In this document: positions 9,045-18,104 of the stretch, piece by piece
How positions within the stretch are numbered: position 1 is the stretch's first letter
Layout of the letters: the number at the start of each line of letters is the position of its first letter
DNA from: Alloscardovia criceti DSM 17774
Lineage (GTDB): Bacteria > Actinomycetota > Actinomycetes > Actinomycetales > Bifidobacteriaceae
NCBI RefSeq assembly: GCF_000376885.1
Contig: NZ_AQXR01000010.1
Span: forward strand, 248,001-312,000
Length of the DNA: 64,000 bases
Reading direction: 5' to 3'
Notes under the pieces: model-generated
What the model saw: the letters and a program-made list of their open reading frames with translations, nothing else
What the model was told of the DNA's origin: nothing
Database searches by the model: none
Program-made: the position numbers and the translations under genes

Positions 9045-9082
9045 AAAAATCCCACTAAATCACATACGACCAGTGGGATTTT
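9045..9082 (-). terminator. Intrinsic terminator after tRNA-Met
   Basis: On the minus strand AATCCCACT pairs with AGTGGGATT, followed by a T run (A run at 9044-9049). It begins a few bases after the tRNA 3' end. Confidence 0.8.
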
Positions 9083-9087
9083 GATGG

Positions 9088-9161
9088 TAGGACTGCAGGG
9101 ACTTGAACCCTGGACCCAACGATTATGAGTCGTTTGCTCTAACCGACTGAGCTACAGTCCC
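9088..9161 (-). tRNA. tRNA-Met (CAT anticodon)
   Basis: A 74-base cloverleaf with acceptor GGGACTG/CAGTCCT, D-loop TAGCTCAGTCGGTTAGAGC, anticodon loop CTCATAA and T-arm GGGTTCAAGTCCC. The anticodon stem lacks the GGG/CCC run of initiator tRNA, so it is elongator Met, or less likely an Ile tRNA whose CAT is modified to lysidine by TilS. CCA is not encoded. Confidence 0.93.
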
Positions 9162-9247
9162 ATCCTCGTGTACTTGAGCCACGGGCAGAGGGACAAAGCC
9201 ATGCACGTGAAGTCACGAACTTCAGTGTAGCAAAAAATAAAGAAAAT

Positions 9248-9281
9248 GGGGACCTCCGTGTTTACCCACACAAAGATCCCC
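9248..9281 (-). terminator. Intrinsic terminator of the oligopeptide-binding protein gene
   Basis: A 14-bp stem allowing G-U pairs (GGGGATCTTTGTGT with ACACGGAGGTCCCC on the minus strand), 6-base loop, then a T-rich stretch (9233-9247 read in reverse). It closes the gene ending at 9321. Confidence 0.85.
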
Positions 9282-9320
9282 AGCACTCACGCAAGGATGC
9301 GTACCATGTTATTTTCTAGC

Positions 9321-10997
9321 TTACTTAGCCTTTTCCAGTTCGTAGTAGGAAGGCAAGCCCATGTAGTTAAACTTTACCGTTGTCATATCCTTACCTGCAC
9401 CGGCGCTCACATTGTCATACCACAATGGAATTACAGGCAGATCCTTGAGCAAGAGCTCTTCGGACTCCTGGTACGTCTTGATAGCATCGTCCAGATTGGT
9501 CTGAGCTGCGGCTGTATCCATGTACTGATCGAATTCAGCGGACTTGTAGTCGCCATTGTTCAGGCCCTTGCCATCTGCAGAAGCAGAGTCATACGCCTGG
9601 AAGAGGTAGCCCTCAGGGTGTGGATAGTCGGACTGCAGACCGGAGCGGAATGCTCCGTTGATCTGGCGCTGGTTCACGGCGGTGGCGAAGTCCTTATTTG
9701 TAGCATAAGCCTCGCCCTGTGCCTGGATGCCCAATGCGTTAGAAATAGAGTTTGCTACAGCATCCACCCATGCCTTGTAGGAACCATCCGCATTATAGGC
9801 GATGGAGAAGGTGCCTTCCCATGGGGAAATGGCATCTGCCTGATCCCAGAGTTCCTTCGCCTTTGCAGCATCATACTTGAGGACTTCATTGCCGGTCAAA
9901 GACGTCGAGTAGCCCTTGATGACCGGAGCCAAGAAGTCTGTAGCTGGTGTGGCTGCGCCGCTCAAAATCTTGTCGATGACGCCTTCGCGGTCGATGGCAT
10001 AAGAAATTGCCTGACGACGCAATGCACCTTCCTCACCCTGGAAGTGCGCAAGGCTTTGTGGAATGGTGATGGACTTAAATGCAGAGGAGCCATCGGAGAA
10101 TGCCTGAATGCTAGAGTCCGACTGGTAATCCGCGAGCGCGGAAGTAGGGATGGCGTCGAGCACATCCAAGTTTCCACCCTGCAAATCCGAGTAAGCGGTA
10201 TCCAAGGAATCATAAACGACGTAGTCGATGCCACCATTCTTCGGGGTACGCACACCGTTATATGCGGTGTTCTTCTTGAGCTTGATGTCCTTGTTTGGGT
10301 TCCATGCATCCAATACGTATGGCCCGTTGGATACGTTTGGATTCTTTCCAAACGCGTGGATATCATCGTATGCTACGGAAGGAATTGGCAAGAATGCCAC
10401 ATCGCCGACCTTGTATTCAAAGGAAGAATCTGGAGCATTCAAGGTAACTTCCAGTGTGTGGTCATCTACCACGTTCAAGCCGGACAGCTGAGCGTTTGCG
10501 TCCACACCTTCGACCTGCAGGTCGTCGTAGCCCTTAATATTTGCAAAAATAGACGCACCCACTAAAGCATTAGTGACATTTGCCGCGTAGGACCATGCAC
10601 GCGCATAAGTATTTGCGGTAATGGCTTCACCGTTGGAGAAGGTCAGGCCATCCTTGAGCTTAATGGTGTATACGGATGCGTCCTCGTTTGGTGTGATGGA
10701 TTCAGCTTCGTCCATCACCAAATCACCCTTATTGGTGAAGGTCACCAAACCGTCAAAAAGCTGGGTTGCAATCTTCCAGCTGGCCGTATCTGAAACGTTT
10801 CCTGGCAAAAGTTCGCCAGTTGGTTCCACACTATTGACGGTGATAATGGCGGATGAATCTACTTGCGCATCACTTGAAGTCGAAGATGAAGTGTTGCATG
10901 CTGCGAGCGCGAGAGCTACCAGACCAGCGATGCCTGCGATTGCGATTTTTTTGAAACGCGTGAATTTTCCTGTAGAAGCGGGAGCTTTTTCAAACAT
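9321..10997 (-). CDS. ABC transporter oligopeptide-binding lipoprotein (SBP_bac_5)
   Basis: A 558-residue extracytoplasmic substrate-binding lipoprotein of the OppA/DppA family. It has a lipoprotein signal peptide (basic KFTRFKK, hydrophobic core, lipobox ALAAC at about residues 30-34), a Ser/Thr linker, and family features such as LKDGLTFSNGEAITA and, near the middle, the segment beginning RRQAISYAIDRE. Binding specificity cannot be read. No permease or ATPase genes lie nearby, so it works with components encoded elsewhere. The ATG at 10997 has AGAGGAGAG upstream. Monocistronic: it is bounded by a terminator and by a promoter region with a palindrome. Confidence 0.92.
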   Translation of the reverse strand: MFEKAPASTGKFTRFKKIAIAGIAGLVALALAACNTSSSTSSDAQVDSSAIITVNSVEPTGELLPGNVSDTASWKIATQLFDGLVTFTNKGDLVMDEAESITPNEDASVYTIKLKDGLTFSNGEAITANTYARAWSYAANVTNALVGASIFANIKGYDDLQVEGVDANAQLSGLNVVDDHTLEVTLNAPDSSFEYKVGDVAFLPIPSVAYDDIHAFGKNPNVSNGPYVLDAWNPNKDIKLKKNTAYNGVRTPKNGGIDYVVYDSLDTAYSDLQGGNLDVLDAIPTSALADYQSDSSIQAFSDGSSAFKSITIPQSLAHFQGEEGALRRQAISYAIDREGVIDKILSGAATPATDFLAPVIKGYSTSLTGNEVLKYDAAKAKELWDQADAISPWEGTFSIAYNADGSYKAWVDAVANSISNALGIQAQGEAYATNKDFATAVNQRQINGAFRSGLQSDYPHPEGYLFQAYDSASADGKGLNNGDYKSAEFDQYMDTAAAQTNLDDAIKTYQESEELLLKDLPVIPLWYDNVSAGAGKDMTTVKFNYMGLPSYYELEKAK

Positions 10998-11092
10998 GTT
11001 TCTCTCCTCTAAACATAATTAACCGTTGTCTAGTTTAAAGGAGGGATGCTTGCTTCAGCTAGAGAAAAGGGCTAAAATTGCCATCGGCATAA

Positions 11093-11125
11093 TTTATAAG
11101 CTGTTATCAATTTCACGTGAAATTG
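11093..11125 (-). promoter_or_regulatory. Promoter and 18-bp palindromic operator of the OppA-type gene
   Basis: Positions 11108-11125 read CAATTTCACGTGAAATTG, a perfect palindrome with central CG, the form favoured by LacI-family repressors. On the minus strand TTCACG within it is followed after 17 bases by TATAAA (11098-11093), a plausible -35/-10 pair for the gene starting at 10997. An operator over the -35 box implies repression. The remaining bases between the two divergent genes (11126-11318) show no gene. Confidence 0.55.
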
Positions 11126-11318
11126 TGCTCACTACTTCTCCAGTTCTTCCCCTGCGAAGACCGCTTTATTTCTTCTGTACGACAGTACCCTCCCCGCAGT
11201 TGCACTGTCTGGTTTTTATGAGAAAATTAAAGGGATTATGTGCAATTTTCAATGTGTGGTTTCATTTCGATTTTCTACACATCTGCACTTCCGCGAATTA
11301 TTGAATGAATAGGACACA

Positions 11319-12998
11319 ATGGCTGAGTTTATTTATCAGATGATTAACGCGCGCAAGGCTTTTGGCGATCGCGTTATTCTGGATAACGTTACCTTGAACT
11401 TTTTGCCTGGCGCAAAGATAGGCGTGGTTGGCCCTAACGGTATGGGTAAGTCTACCCTGCTGAAAATTATGGCTGGCACGGAGACTGTTTCCAATGGTGA
11501 GGCAAGTGTTACTCCCGGCTATAGCGTAGGTATTTTGCAGCAGGAACCTCCTTTGGATGAGGATAAGACTGTAATCGAAAACGTGCGCTTGGCATATGGT
11601 GATTTGTACGCCAAGATCAAGCGTTTTAACGATATTGGTTTGGAAATGGCAGAGCCGGATGCAGATTTCGATGCGTTGATGGCGGAGATGGGCGCGCTTC
11701 AGGAAGAAATCGACGCCAAGAATGCATGGGATTTGGATAATCAGATTGAACAGGCAATGGATGCATTGCAGTGCCCTGATCCGGATTCGCCGGTGACCGT
11801 ACTTTCCGGTGGCGAGCGTCGTCGTGTAGCCTTGTGCAAGCTTTTGCTGGAAGCTCCAGACTTGCTCCTGCTCGATGAGCCTACTAACCATTTGGATGCT
11901 GAGTCGATTTTGTGGCTGGAGCAATTCCTGCACAACTACCCTGGTGCTGTTTTGGCCGTCACCCACGACCGCTACTTCTTGGACAATGTAGCGGAGTGGA
12001 TTTGCGAAGTGGATCGCGGTCAGCTCTTCCCTTATAAGGGTAACTACACCACCTATTTGGAAACCAAGGCAAAGCGTTTGGAAGTGCAGGGTCAAAAGGA
12101 CGCTAAGCTGGCCAAGCGTTTGAAGAGCGAGCTCGAATGGGTACGCACTTCTCCTAAGGGTCGTCAGGCTAAGAATAAGGCTCGTCTGGAGCGTTACGAC
12201 CAGATGGAGCAGGAAGCACGCAATTCCAAGAAGCTGGACTTCTCCGAAATTCAGATCCCACCAGGGCCACGTTTGGGCTCTACCGTTTTGGAAGCCAAGC
12301 ATATCCATAAGGCATTTGGTGACCGTGTGCTCATCGATGATTTGAGCTTCACACTGCCACGCAACGGCATCGTGGGTATCATCGGCCCTAACGGTGTGGG
12401 TAAGACGACCCTCTTCAAGACGATTGTGGGCTTAGAAGAGCTGACCAGTGGCGAGCTCAATGTGGGTGAAACCGTCAAGATTTCTTATGTGGACCAGAAC
12501 CGTGAAGGTTTGGATCCAAATAAAAACTTGTGGGAAGCCGTCTCCGATGGTTTGGACTACATCGAAGTGGGTGGCGTCGAAGTGCCGACCCGCGCCTATG
12601 TGGCCAGCTTCGGATTTAAAGGCTCTGACCAGCAGAAGTTGACCGGCGTGCTCTCCGGTGGTGAGCGCAATCGTTTGAATCTGGCATTGACATTGAAGCA
12701 GGGTGGAAATCTGCTCCTGCTCGATGAGCCTACGAACGATTTGGATGTAGAAACACTGGAAAGCCTTGAAAATGCTTTGGAAGCATTCCCGGGCTGCGCA
12801 GTAGTTATTTCCCACGACCGCTGGTTCCTCGACCGCATCGCTACCCATATCCTTGCATGGGAAGGCGATGACGAAAATCCTGCACGCTGGTTCTGGTTTG
12901 AAGGAAACTTCCAAGCCTATCAGGAAAATAAAGTGGCTCGATTGGGCGAAGAAGCATCTAAGCCTCATCGTATTCACAGAAAACTCACACGCGTGTAG
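11319..12998 (+). CDS. ettA: Energy-dependent translational throttle protein EttA (ABC-F)
   Basis: A 559-residue cytosolic ABC-F ATPase with two ATP-binding domains and no membrane segments. Walker A motifs are GPNGMGKST and GPNGVGKTT; signatures are LSGGERRRVAL and LSGGERNRLNL; Walker B/switch segments are LLLLDEPTNHLDAES and LLLLDEPTNDLDVET. Start MAEFIYQMINARKAFGD and length match EttA, which gates entry of ribosomes into elongation according to ATP/ADP. The ATG at 11319 is preceded by AGGACACA. Transcribed alone. Confidence 0.95.
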   Translation: MAEFIYQMINARKAFGDRVILDNVTLNFLPGAKIGVVGPNGMGKSTLLKIMAGTETVSNGEASVTPGYSVGILQQEPPLDEDKTVIENVRLAYGDLYAKIKRFNDIGLEMAEPDADFDALMAEMGALQEEIDAKNAWDLDNQIEQAMDALQCPDPDSPVTVLSGGERRRVALCKLLLEAPDLLLLDEPTNHLDAESILWLEQFLHNYPGAVLAVTHDRYFLDNVAEWICEVDRGQLFPYKGNYTTYLETKAKRLEVQGQKDAKLAKRLKSELEWVRTSPKGRQAKNKARLERYDQMEQEARNSKKLDFSEIQIPPGPRLGSTVLEAKHIHKAFGDRVLIDDLSFTLPRNGIVGIIGPNGVGKTTLFKTIVGLEELTSGELNVGETVKISYVDQNREGLDPNKNLWEAVSDGLDYIEVGGVEVPTRAYVASFGFKGSDQQKLTGVLSGGERNRLNLALTLKQGGNLLLLDEPTNDLDVETLESLENALEAFPGCAVVISHDRWFLDRIATHILAWEGDDENPARWFWFEGNFQAYQENKVARLGEEASKPHRIHRKLTRV

Positions 12999-13061
12999 CA
13001 CACTTTAAAAAAATAGTGTATGATGTGAATTAAGCTAAATAGCTTAGGGAAAATTCAAGCG

Positions 13062-13089
13062 GCTCCTGATTCCTCTGAGAATCAGGAGC
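13062..13089 (+). terminator. Hairpin after ettA
   Basis: Perfect 11-bp stem GCTCCTGATTC/GAATCAGGAGC with a 6-base loop, followed by ttcgcttatt. Only a weak T tract, but the position about 60 bases after the ettA stop fits a terminator. Confidence 0.65.
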
Positions 13090-13217
13090 TTTCGCTTATT
13101 CTGCGGCGTTTCCGCTCTTGAATTTCGCTTTGAACGCACCCTTTTACCGAGTGGATCAGCCGTCTCCACATTCGCGTTACAAAACTCTCAGACTTTGCAC
13201 AGCTTTCTTCGGGTGTG

Positions 13218-13391
13218 TTGCTCAGGAACGAGCGGTTATATATAAACATGCAAGGAAGAGCTACTCTTCACCAAGATCAGCAGCACCTCCCGAAGATAAT
13301 TGAATATAGAAAATTTAATACCTTCTTCTCTCTCTTTCTCTTCTCTTACAATGGGGCGAAACACCACACGGTGCTTCGCCCCATTGTTTTA
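13218..13391 (+). ncRNA. Candidate small RNA gene, copy A of a three-copy family
   Basis: Promoter TTGCTC (13218-13223), 17-base spacer, TATAAA (13241-13246); predicted RNA from about 13252 to 13391. The sequence after the -10 box shares GCAAGGAAGA, a segment with CAGCACCTCCCGAAGATAA, a CU-rich tract at 13321-13347 and a terminator (stem 13350-13360 with 13375-13385, then GTTTT) with the copies at 24545 and 28233. No conserved protein frame crosses the copies. The CCUCCC segment is complementary to Shine-Dalgarno sequences. Most divergent and shortest copy (about 140 nt). Promoter, tract and terminator are seen; the role is inferred. Confidence 0.6.
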
Positions 13392-13458
13392 TGAGTTATG
13401 AGTTGCAAGTGAAGCTCTCTGACAGATACATCACCTCCCCTCTCTGGTCTAAGGTATT

Positions 13459-16400
13459 TTATGACCGTTTCGCAGCTCTAGCGGCCTTTCGCTCCAACCT
13501 TCTCGCCTTCTTGCGTGCTTTGCGCGCATGGACGCGGTCAATAGTGCGAGGAATATGACGCCACACACTGAAGAAGATCAGCACAGCAGCCAGCAGATAC
13601 AGAACTGTACGTACAGCCAGAGCGATGGTCAGCAAACCATTCGTGGTCTTAAAGACAGAGCCTGGCATGGCTCCATTCATCGCTCGAGAATTCGCCACGG
13701 TGTACAGATAACGATGAGCGGCAGCGCGCGCATATGGGTAGACGGCAGGATCAGACACATCCAGGCTTTCACCCGTTGGGTCCTTCGCATTGAGCAGTTT
13801 GATGTCGCCGCCAGCTTCAATCATTTGCGTACTGCTCATAAAGACACCCGTATTGGCATTATCCGTGATGATAGCGCCGTCAAAGCCCCATTCCGTGCGC
13901 ACAATCTTCGTGAGCAAATTGTAGCTTCCACCTGTCCAGGTAGCACCCACACGGTTGAAGGAGGTCATAATGCCGCGGGTTGCACGCATGGTGCTTTCTG
14001 CCTGCTCATAAGTACCATCCGCATTTTGCTTCACATAAGACACCGTATTTGTCAGCTTGAGATTATCCTCAAATGGCTTCATATAAATCTCACGTGCGGA
14101 CTGTTCATTCAGCCAAGTAGCGATAGACATTTGACCTGGACGGTCGCCGCGGTGATTTTCCTGATCGTTGAAGGCAAAGTGCTTTACGTAGGTGTAAATG
14201 CCCTTATCCGTCAGAGCCTGAATTTCTGGCTGAGACATGAGCGAGGTCAGTATAGGATCTTCGGAGTAGTACTCGCCATTGCGGCCCGAGAATGGCGTGC
14301 GATGGATATTCATGGAAGGCGCGTACATGCCCGCAACTTGGCCGAGCAGTGCCTCATCCGCACGTAGCTCACCGAATTCCTTAGCCAAATCTGTGTTGTA
14401 GCTTTGAGAGAGCATCATAATCTGTGGATACGCGTATCGCACAGCACCATACACCCACATATTTGCTGCATCAGCCTCATAGTTAAATGGAGAATTAATG
14501 GACTTAATGGCAGACACACCGTATCCCGAGTTGCCAATGAGCTCCTTGTACTCCTCCTCAGTAAGCTGATCCAGAAGGCTATCCCACGCCTCATCATCGA
14601 AGGACAATCCACGCAATTCAATCAGCGTTTTGCCATTCTTCTGACCAAAAACAGGCGTTGCTGTCAGATTTTCGGTATTACCCGAGGCATGCGCCTTCAG
14701 CTTGTCCAGCAAGGCATCCGAAGCCTGCTTGGTGTAAGTGTAGGATTTTCCATCTGCTGAGTTAATCTCGTTACCCCAGGTGGAAATCTGAGAGGAGGCT
14801 TCACCATCATGCTGAGGGAAGGTGCCCACCCAGTCATTGCGCGTTAAGTAGGTGCCATCGCCCAAAGCATCATCCAGCTGATTGGTAATTTTTTCACCCG
14901 TTACACTATCCACCGCGTAGGTTTGCGTGTCCACATCTGTATTTGCAGGAGTATACACAGCTACAGCTTGTGCGTTGCCCTCAGCCGTCATGCCATCTGC
15001 GGTGCTTTTACCCGCATAGGCCAAGAAATTATTGACTGCATCATGCGCATTGCGGCCATCCGTGAAGAGATAATCCCCCGCATCGAGGATATACGTGCGC
15101 GCATTGCGTGCATCATAAGCCTTCATCACGTCTTTTGTGATAGACACAGTGACAGTTTGCGTTTGTCCTGGCTGAAGCTCCTCGGTTTTTGCAAAACCGA
15201 CCAATTCAGCAGCTGATTTTTCTACGCCATGGGTCTTGTCGTAATCCGTATATGGCGACTGCATGTAGATTTCAACCGTATCTTTGCCCGCTACAGATCC
15301 GGTGTTTGTCACGTCTACGGTGGCTGTAAAGGTGTTAGCATCGGAAGAATTCAGCGCAAAATTGCGGTGATCAAATGTGCTGTAGTTCAGACCATAACCA
15401 AAGGGATACACGACCTGCTCAGCGTAATCAAAATCGCCTGCATTACCCTGATTCATAACCTTGTCAAAATAGCGCGTTTCGTAGTAACGATAGCCTACAT
15501 AAATGCCTTCTTTGTAGTCGACGTAGTTGTAATTTGTCAGATTTCCTTGACTATCGGTGTATTCATAGTCACCGAAGTTCTGAGCAGCAGCCGATTGCAA
15601 CGCATCCGCTTCGAAGGTATCCACCGTCTTACCCGATGGATTCATCTCACCGGTAAACACCTGCCCGAGAGAATCATTAAAGCTTTCTGCAAGCACAACC
15701 GACTTAATATGTGGATAATCCTTGAGCCAGTCCAGCTGCAGCGCCGCATTCGACTTGACGAGCAAGGTAATAGAGTCGAAGTTGTCGTTCAAATACTTCA
15801 ACACTTCCATTTCTGTGGAATCCGGCTCTAGATAGGACTTGCTTTTATCCTCATCCTTGGTGGCATGATTGTACATAGAGCGTGGCATATCGCGACCTTC
15901 GCCCGCCACGCGCGACCACACAAATACGGGCAGGGTGCCCTGTGCGGACTGTAGGAGACCATCCTTGTCTTGGAGCTTGGACAGGGGTACTTCATTGATT
16001 GAAAAGTCTTCCCCATCGCCGAAGTTCAGAGATCCCGCAGCCAGACCATAGTCCTTAACCTCATCGGAATTATAGAAATCCCAGAGCGTACTGTTGACGC
16101 TTAAACCTGCTTTGGTAAAAATATCGCTTAACGACGGACCTGAACCACCCGCCAGACTAGCAAGCGCGCTTCCTGCAGCTTGCTTTGTGCTGGAATTAAC
16201 CGAGAAGAAACTCACCTTTGTGCCTTGCGCCAGCGGCAAGTTCGCATCCTCATTTTTCAGCAATACTGTGCCTTCCCCAGCAATGCGGTTGGCTAAATCC
16301 TCTTCTGCCGCTTTAATCGTTTCCGTGGTGTACTGGGTCTTGTAATAATTCAGATCTAAACCATCGGTTTGAGCTTTCGAATTATCAACAGAATTGCTGT

Positions 16401-16551
16401 ACAAGCCAACTAGGCTTCCAATCATTTTATTGCTCTGCACACCGGCAATGGCCGTAGCACCCATGATAAATGCACCTGCAACGACCACGGATACAACAGT
16501 TTTTATAACTCTGCCTACTCGTCCACGACGGCGTGGAATTTCGTTACTCAT
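13459..16551 (-). CDS. Membrane-anchored GH3 glycosidase with reversed domain order
   Basis: A 1030-residue glycoside hydrolase family 3 protein. The order is N-terminal membrane anchor (about residues 18-40), GH3 C-type domain (GEGTVLLKNEDANLPL and AGEGRDMP), fibronectin-III-like domain near 430-510, then the GH3 N-type barrel with the nucleophile Asp in AIITDNANTG near residue 890, and a C-terminal membrane segment plus a very basic tail. The usual GH3 order is barrel first, so this is the permuted type known in some gut bacteria. Likely a beta-glucosidase-like enzyme at the outer membrane face; substrate unknown. The ATG at 16551 has AAGGAGGAG upstream. Faces away from the neighbouring sensor kinase operon only in being downstream of it on the same strand. 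Confidence 0.85.
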   Translation of the reverse strand: MSNEIPRRRGRVGRVIKTVVSVVVAGAFIMGATAIAGVQSNKMIGSLVGLYSNSVDNSKAQTDGLDLNYYKTQYTTETIKAAEEDLANRIAGEGTVLLKNEDANLPLAQGTKVSFFSVNSSTKQAAGSALASLAGGSGPSLSDIFTKAGLSVNSTLWDFYNSDEVKDYGLAAGSLNFGDGEDFSINEVPLSKLQDKDGLLQSAQGTLPVFVWSRVAGEGRDMPRSMYNHATKDEDKSKSYLEPDSTEMEVLKYLNDNFDSITLLVKSNAALQLDWLKDYPHIKSVVLAESFNDSLGQVFTGEMNPSGKTVDTFEADALQSAAAQNFGDYEYTDSQGNLTNYNYVDYKEGIYVGYRYYETRYFDKVMNQGNAGDFDYAEQVVYPFGYGLNYSTFDHRNFALNSSDANTFTATVDVTNTGSVAGKDTVEIYMQSPYTDYDKTHGVEKSAAELVGFAKTEELQPGQTQTVTVSITKDVMKAYDARNARTYILDAGDYLFTDGRNAHDAVNNFLAYAGKSTADGMTAEGNAQAVAVYTPANTDVDTQTYAVDSVTGEKITNQLDDALGDGTYLTRNDWVGTFPQHDGEASSQISTWGNEINSADGKSYTYTKQASDALLDKLKAHASGNTENLTATPVFGQKNGKTLIELRGLSFDDEAWDSLLDQLTEEEYKELIGNSGYGVSAIKSINSPFNYEADAANMWVYGAVRYAYPQIMMLSQSYNTDLAKEFGELRADEALLGQVAGMYAPSMNIHRTPFSGRNGEYYSEDPILTSLMSQPEIQALTDKGIYTYVKHFAFNDQENHRGDRPGQMSIATWLNEQSAREIYMKPFEDNLKLTNTVSYVKQNADGTYEQAESTMRATRGIMTSFNRVGATWTGGSYNLLTKIVRTEWGFDGAIITDNANTGVFMSSTQMIEAGGDIKLLNAKDPTGESLDVSDPAVYPYARAAAHRYLYTVANSRAMNGAMPGSVFKTTNGLLTIALAVRTVLYLLAAVLIFFSVWRHIPRTIDRVHARKARKKARRLERKAARAAKRS

Positions 16552-16671
16552 CTCTCCTCCTTGATTATGAGCTTGTATAATCAAGGATGCGTAAAAAGCT
16601 TCGTTTTTTCAGTGTGTTTACGCCATCTGTAGTCGTGGATTTCGTGAACTGCACCTTATGTAGTCATTTAT

Positions 16672-18066
16672 TTAATTACTGTGAGCCGGGAGAATAATCG
16701 TTAAATCGAAGGTGTTATTGTCCGTACTAAACGACATCTGCCCGCCGTATTTGCGTACGACAAACTGTACGGATCGCATGCCAAAGCCATGATTTGTAGC
16801 GTCATCCTTTTTTGATTGAATCACGCCGTTTTTCTCCACAATATCACCGCTGAATTGGTTTGTTTCACGTAAAACAATCATGGTGCCTTCGTGAGAAATA
16901 TTCAGCATAATCGATTTACTGAGTTCATCAGAATCTATGGATTCTACTGCTTCTATAGCATTGTCCATGATATTTCCCACCAGCGAGTAAATATCCGCTT
17001 CTTCCATAAAGCTTAAGGCCGCACCATTGACTAGACACTGCAGCGTAATGCCTCGGTGCGCGCAATACAAACTTTTATCATTCAAAATGGTGTCCACCGC
17101 AGAGGACCCTGTGTGAAATAACGCATCGTAGGATTTCAGGGTTTCCTGCAAAGCTCGGACCGTTTGAGGGGAATTGCTAAATTGGCTGGAACCCTCATGC
17201 GCCAAACTTTTCTTGAGATCATGCATTTTCATATTGATAATGTCACGATATTCTTGGCTTATTTCATAATGCTTCTGCTGACGGCGGTTAATATCGTTGA
17301 GTACTTCCACCTCGCGGATGAGATGATTGCGCGAGGACACCACGAGCAAAACTATGAGAATCATCAGCGAGCAAATAGCATCGTAGGTGAAAAGCAAAGC
17401 GCTGAGAAAACCCAAAGACTGCGAATCCACAATCGAAAAACGTTGATATACGATGATTCCAAAACCAAAACTATTTGCAAATACCACGAAGAAGAACACA
17501 ACGATACATATGGCAATCCACCGTTTACGATCGTGGATGACGTCTTCGTCGACAACGGTTTTACGTCCAATCACCAACCACACAGAAAGAGCGATAGTTG
17601 CATAAATCAGGAAGGTGTAAACCTTATATGTTGGATCGGCAAATCGCGCATCATACTGTGTTTGATACACTATATTCCCAAGAATTTGTACTATATCAGC
17701 CGCTATATGCTCCACAGCATATCCCATCGCAACCACCACAGTAACGAGAGTACGTGAGGATTCCGTCACATTGTATAAACAGTAAATCAATATGACCAAC
17801 TCAATCAAGAGTGGAAAATAGCTCACCGAGGTGGCACCTAAAGGAGTCATTGTGTAAATGACGGGACCGTTCAGCACCGTCGTTGCTGCAAGAAAGAGCG
17901 TCAGTGCTATCCATCGAAGCTGATTGCCTTTCCATGCTCGCCATTGTAACGAGCGCGAAAACACGAGCGTACAGCCAAACAGATATACCACAAAGGTGCC
18001 CGGGAAGGCTGGGGTCCAGAGGGACCCTGGCCATATCCATGTGTGAAGAAATTCAAGAATCTGCAT
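16672..18066 (-). CDS. GHKL-type sensor histidine kinase, AgrC-like (first pair)
   Basis: A 464-residue polytopic sensor kinase. About six hydrophobic segments fill the first half; a helix with the likely phospho-acceptor His in MKMHDLKKSL follows near residue 280, then a GHKL ATPase domain with N-box NIMDNAIEAVES and G-box HGFGMRSV. This is the architecture of AgrC/ComD-type kinases that usually sense peptides. I chose the ATG at 18066; a TTG at 18108 overlapping the upstream regulator stop would add 14 residues. It follows the LytTR regulator 18105-18857, its probable partner. The gene ends about 120 bases before the GH3 gene start on the same strand. Confidence 0.83.
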   Translation of the reverse strand: MQILEFLHTWIWPGSLWTPAFPGTFVVYLFGCTLVFSRSLQWRAWKGNQLRWIALTLFLAATTVLNGPVIYTMTPLGATSVSYFPLLIELVILIYCLYNVTESSRTLVTVVVAMGYAVEHIAADIVQILGNIVYQTQYDARFADPTYKVYTFLIYATIALSVWLVIGRKTVVDEDVIHDRKRWIAICIVVFFFVVFANSFGFGIIVYQRFSIVDSQSLGFLSALLFTYDAICSLMILIVLLVVSSRNHLIREVEVLNDINRRQQKHYEISQEYRDIINMKMHDLKKSLAHEGSSQFSNSPQTVRALQETLKSYDALFHTGSSAVDTILNDKSLYCAHRGITLQCLVNGAALSFMEEADIYSLVGNIMDNAIEAVESIDSDELSKSIMLNISHEGTMIVLRETNQFSGDIVEKNGVIQSKKDDATNHGFGMRSVQFVVRKYGGQMSFSTDNNTFDLTIILPAHSN

Positions 18067-18104
18067 CGTTATCTTCTTTGATAGTTTTTGCTCGTCGTGT
18101 GGTG

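Noticed and set aside
9246-10565. 439-codon plus-strand ORF opposite the OppA-type gene
   Set aside because: It is the antisense shadow of the lipoprotein gene on the minus strand, which has a signal peptide, lipobox, ribosome site and terminator.
11298-12308. 336-codon minus-strand ORF opposite ettA
   Set aside because: Shadow of ettA; low-complexity composition and no start context.
13118-13303. 61-codon ORF over small RNA copy A
   Set aside because: The other two copies carry unrelated peptides in their ORFs (24484-24717 and 28119-28373) although the nucleotide sequence is conserved, so the conservation is at RNA level.
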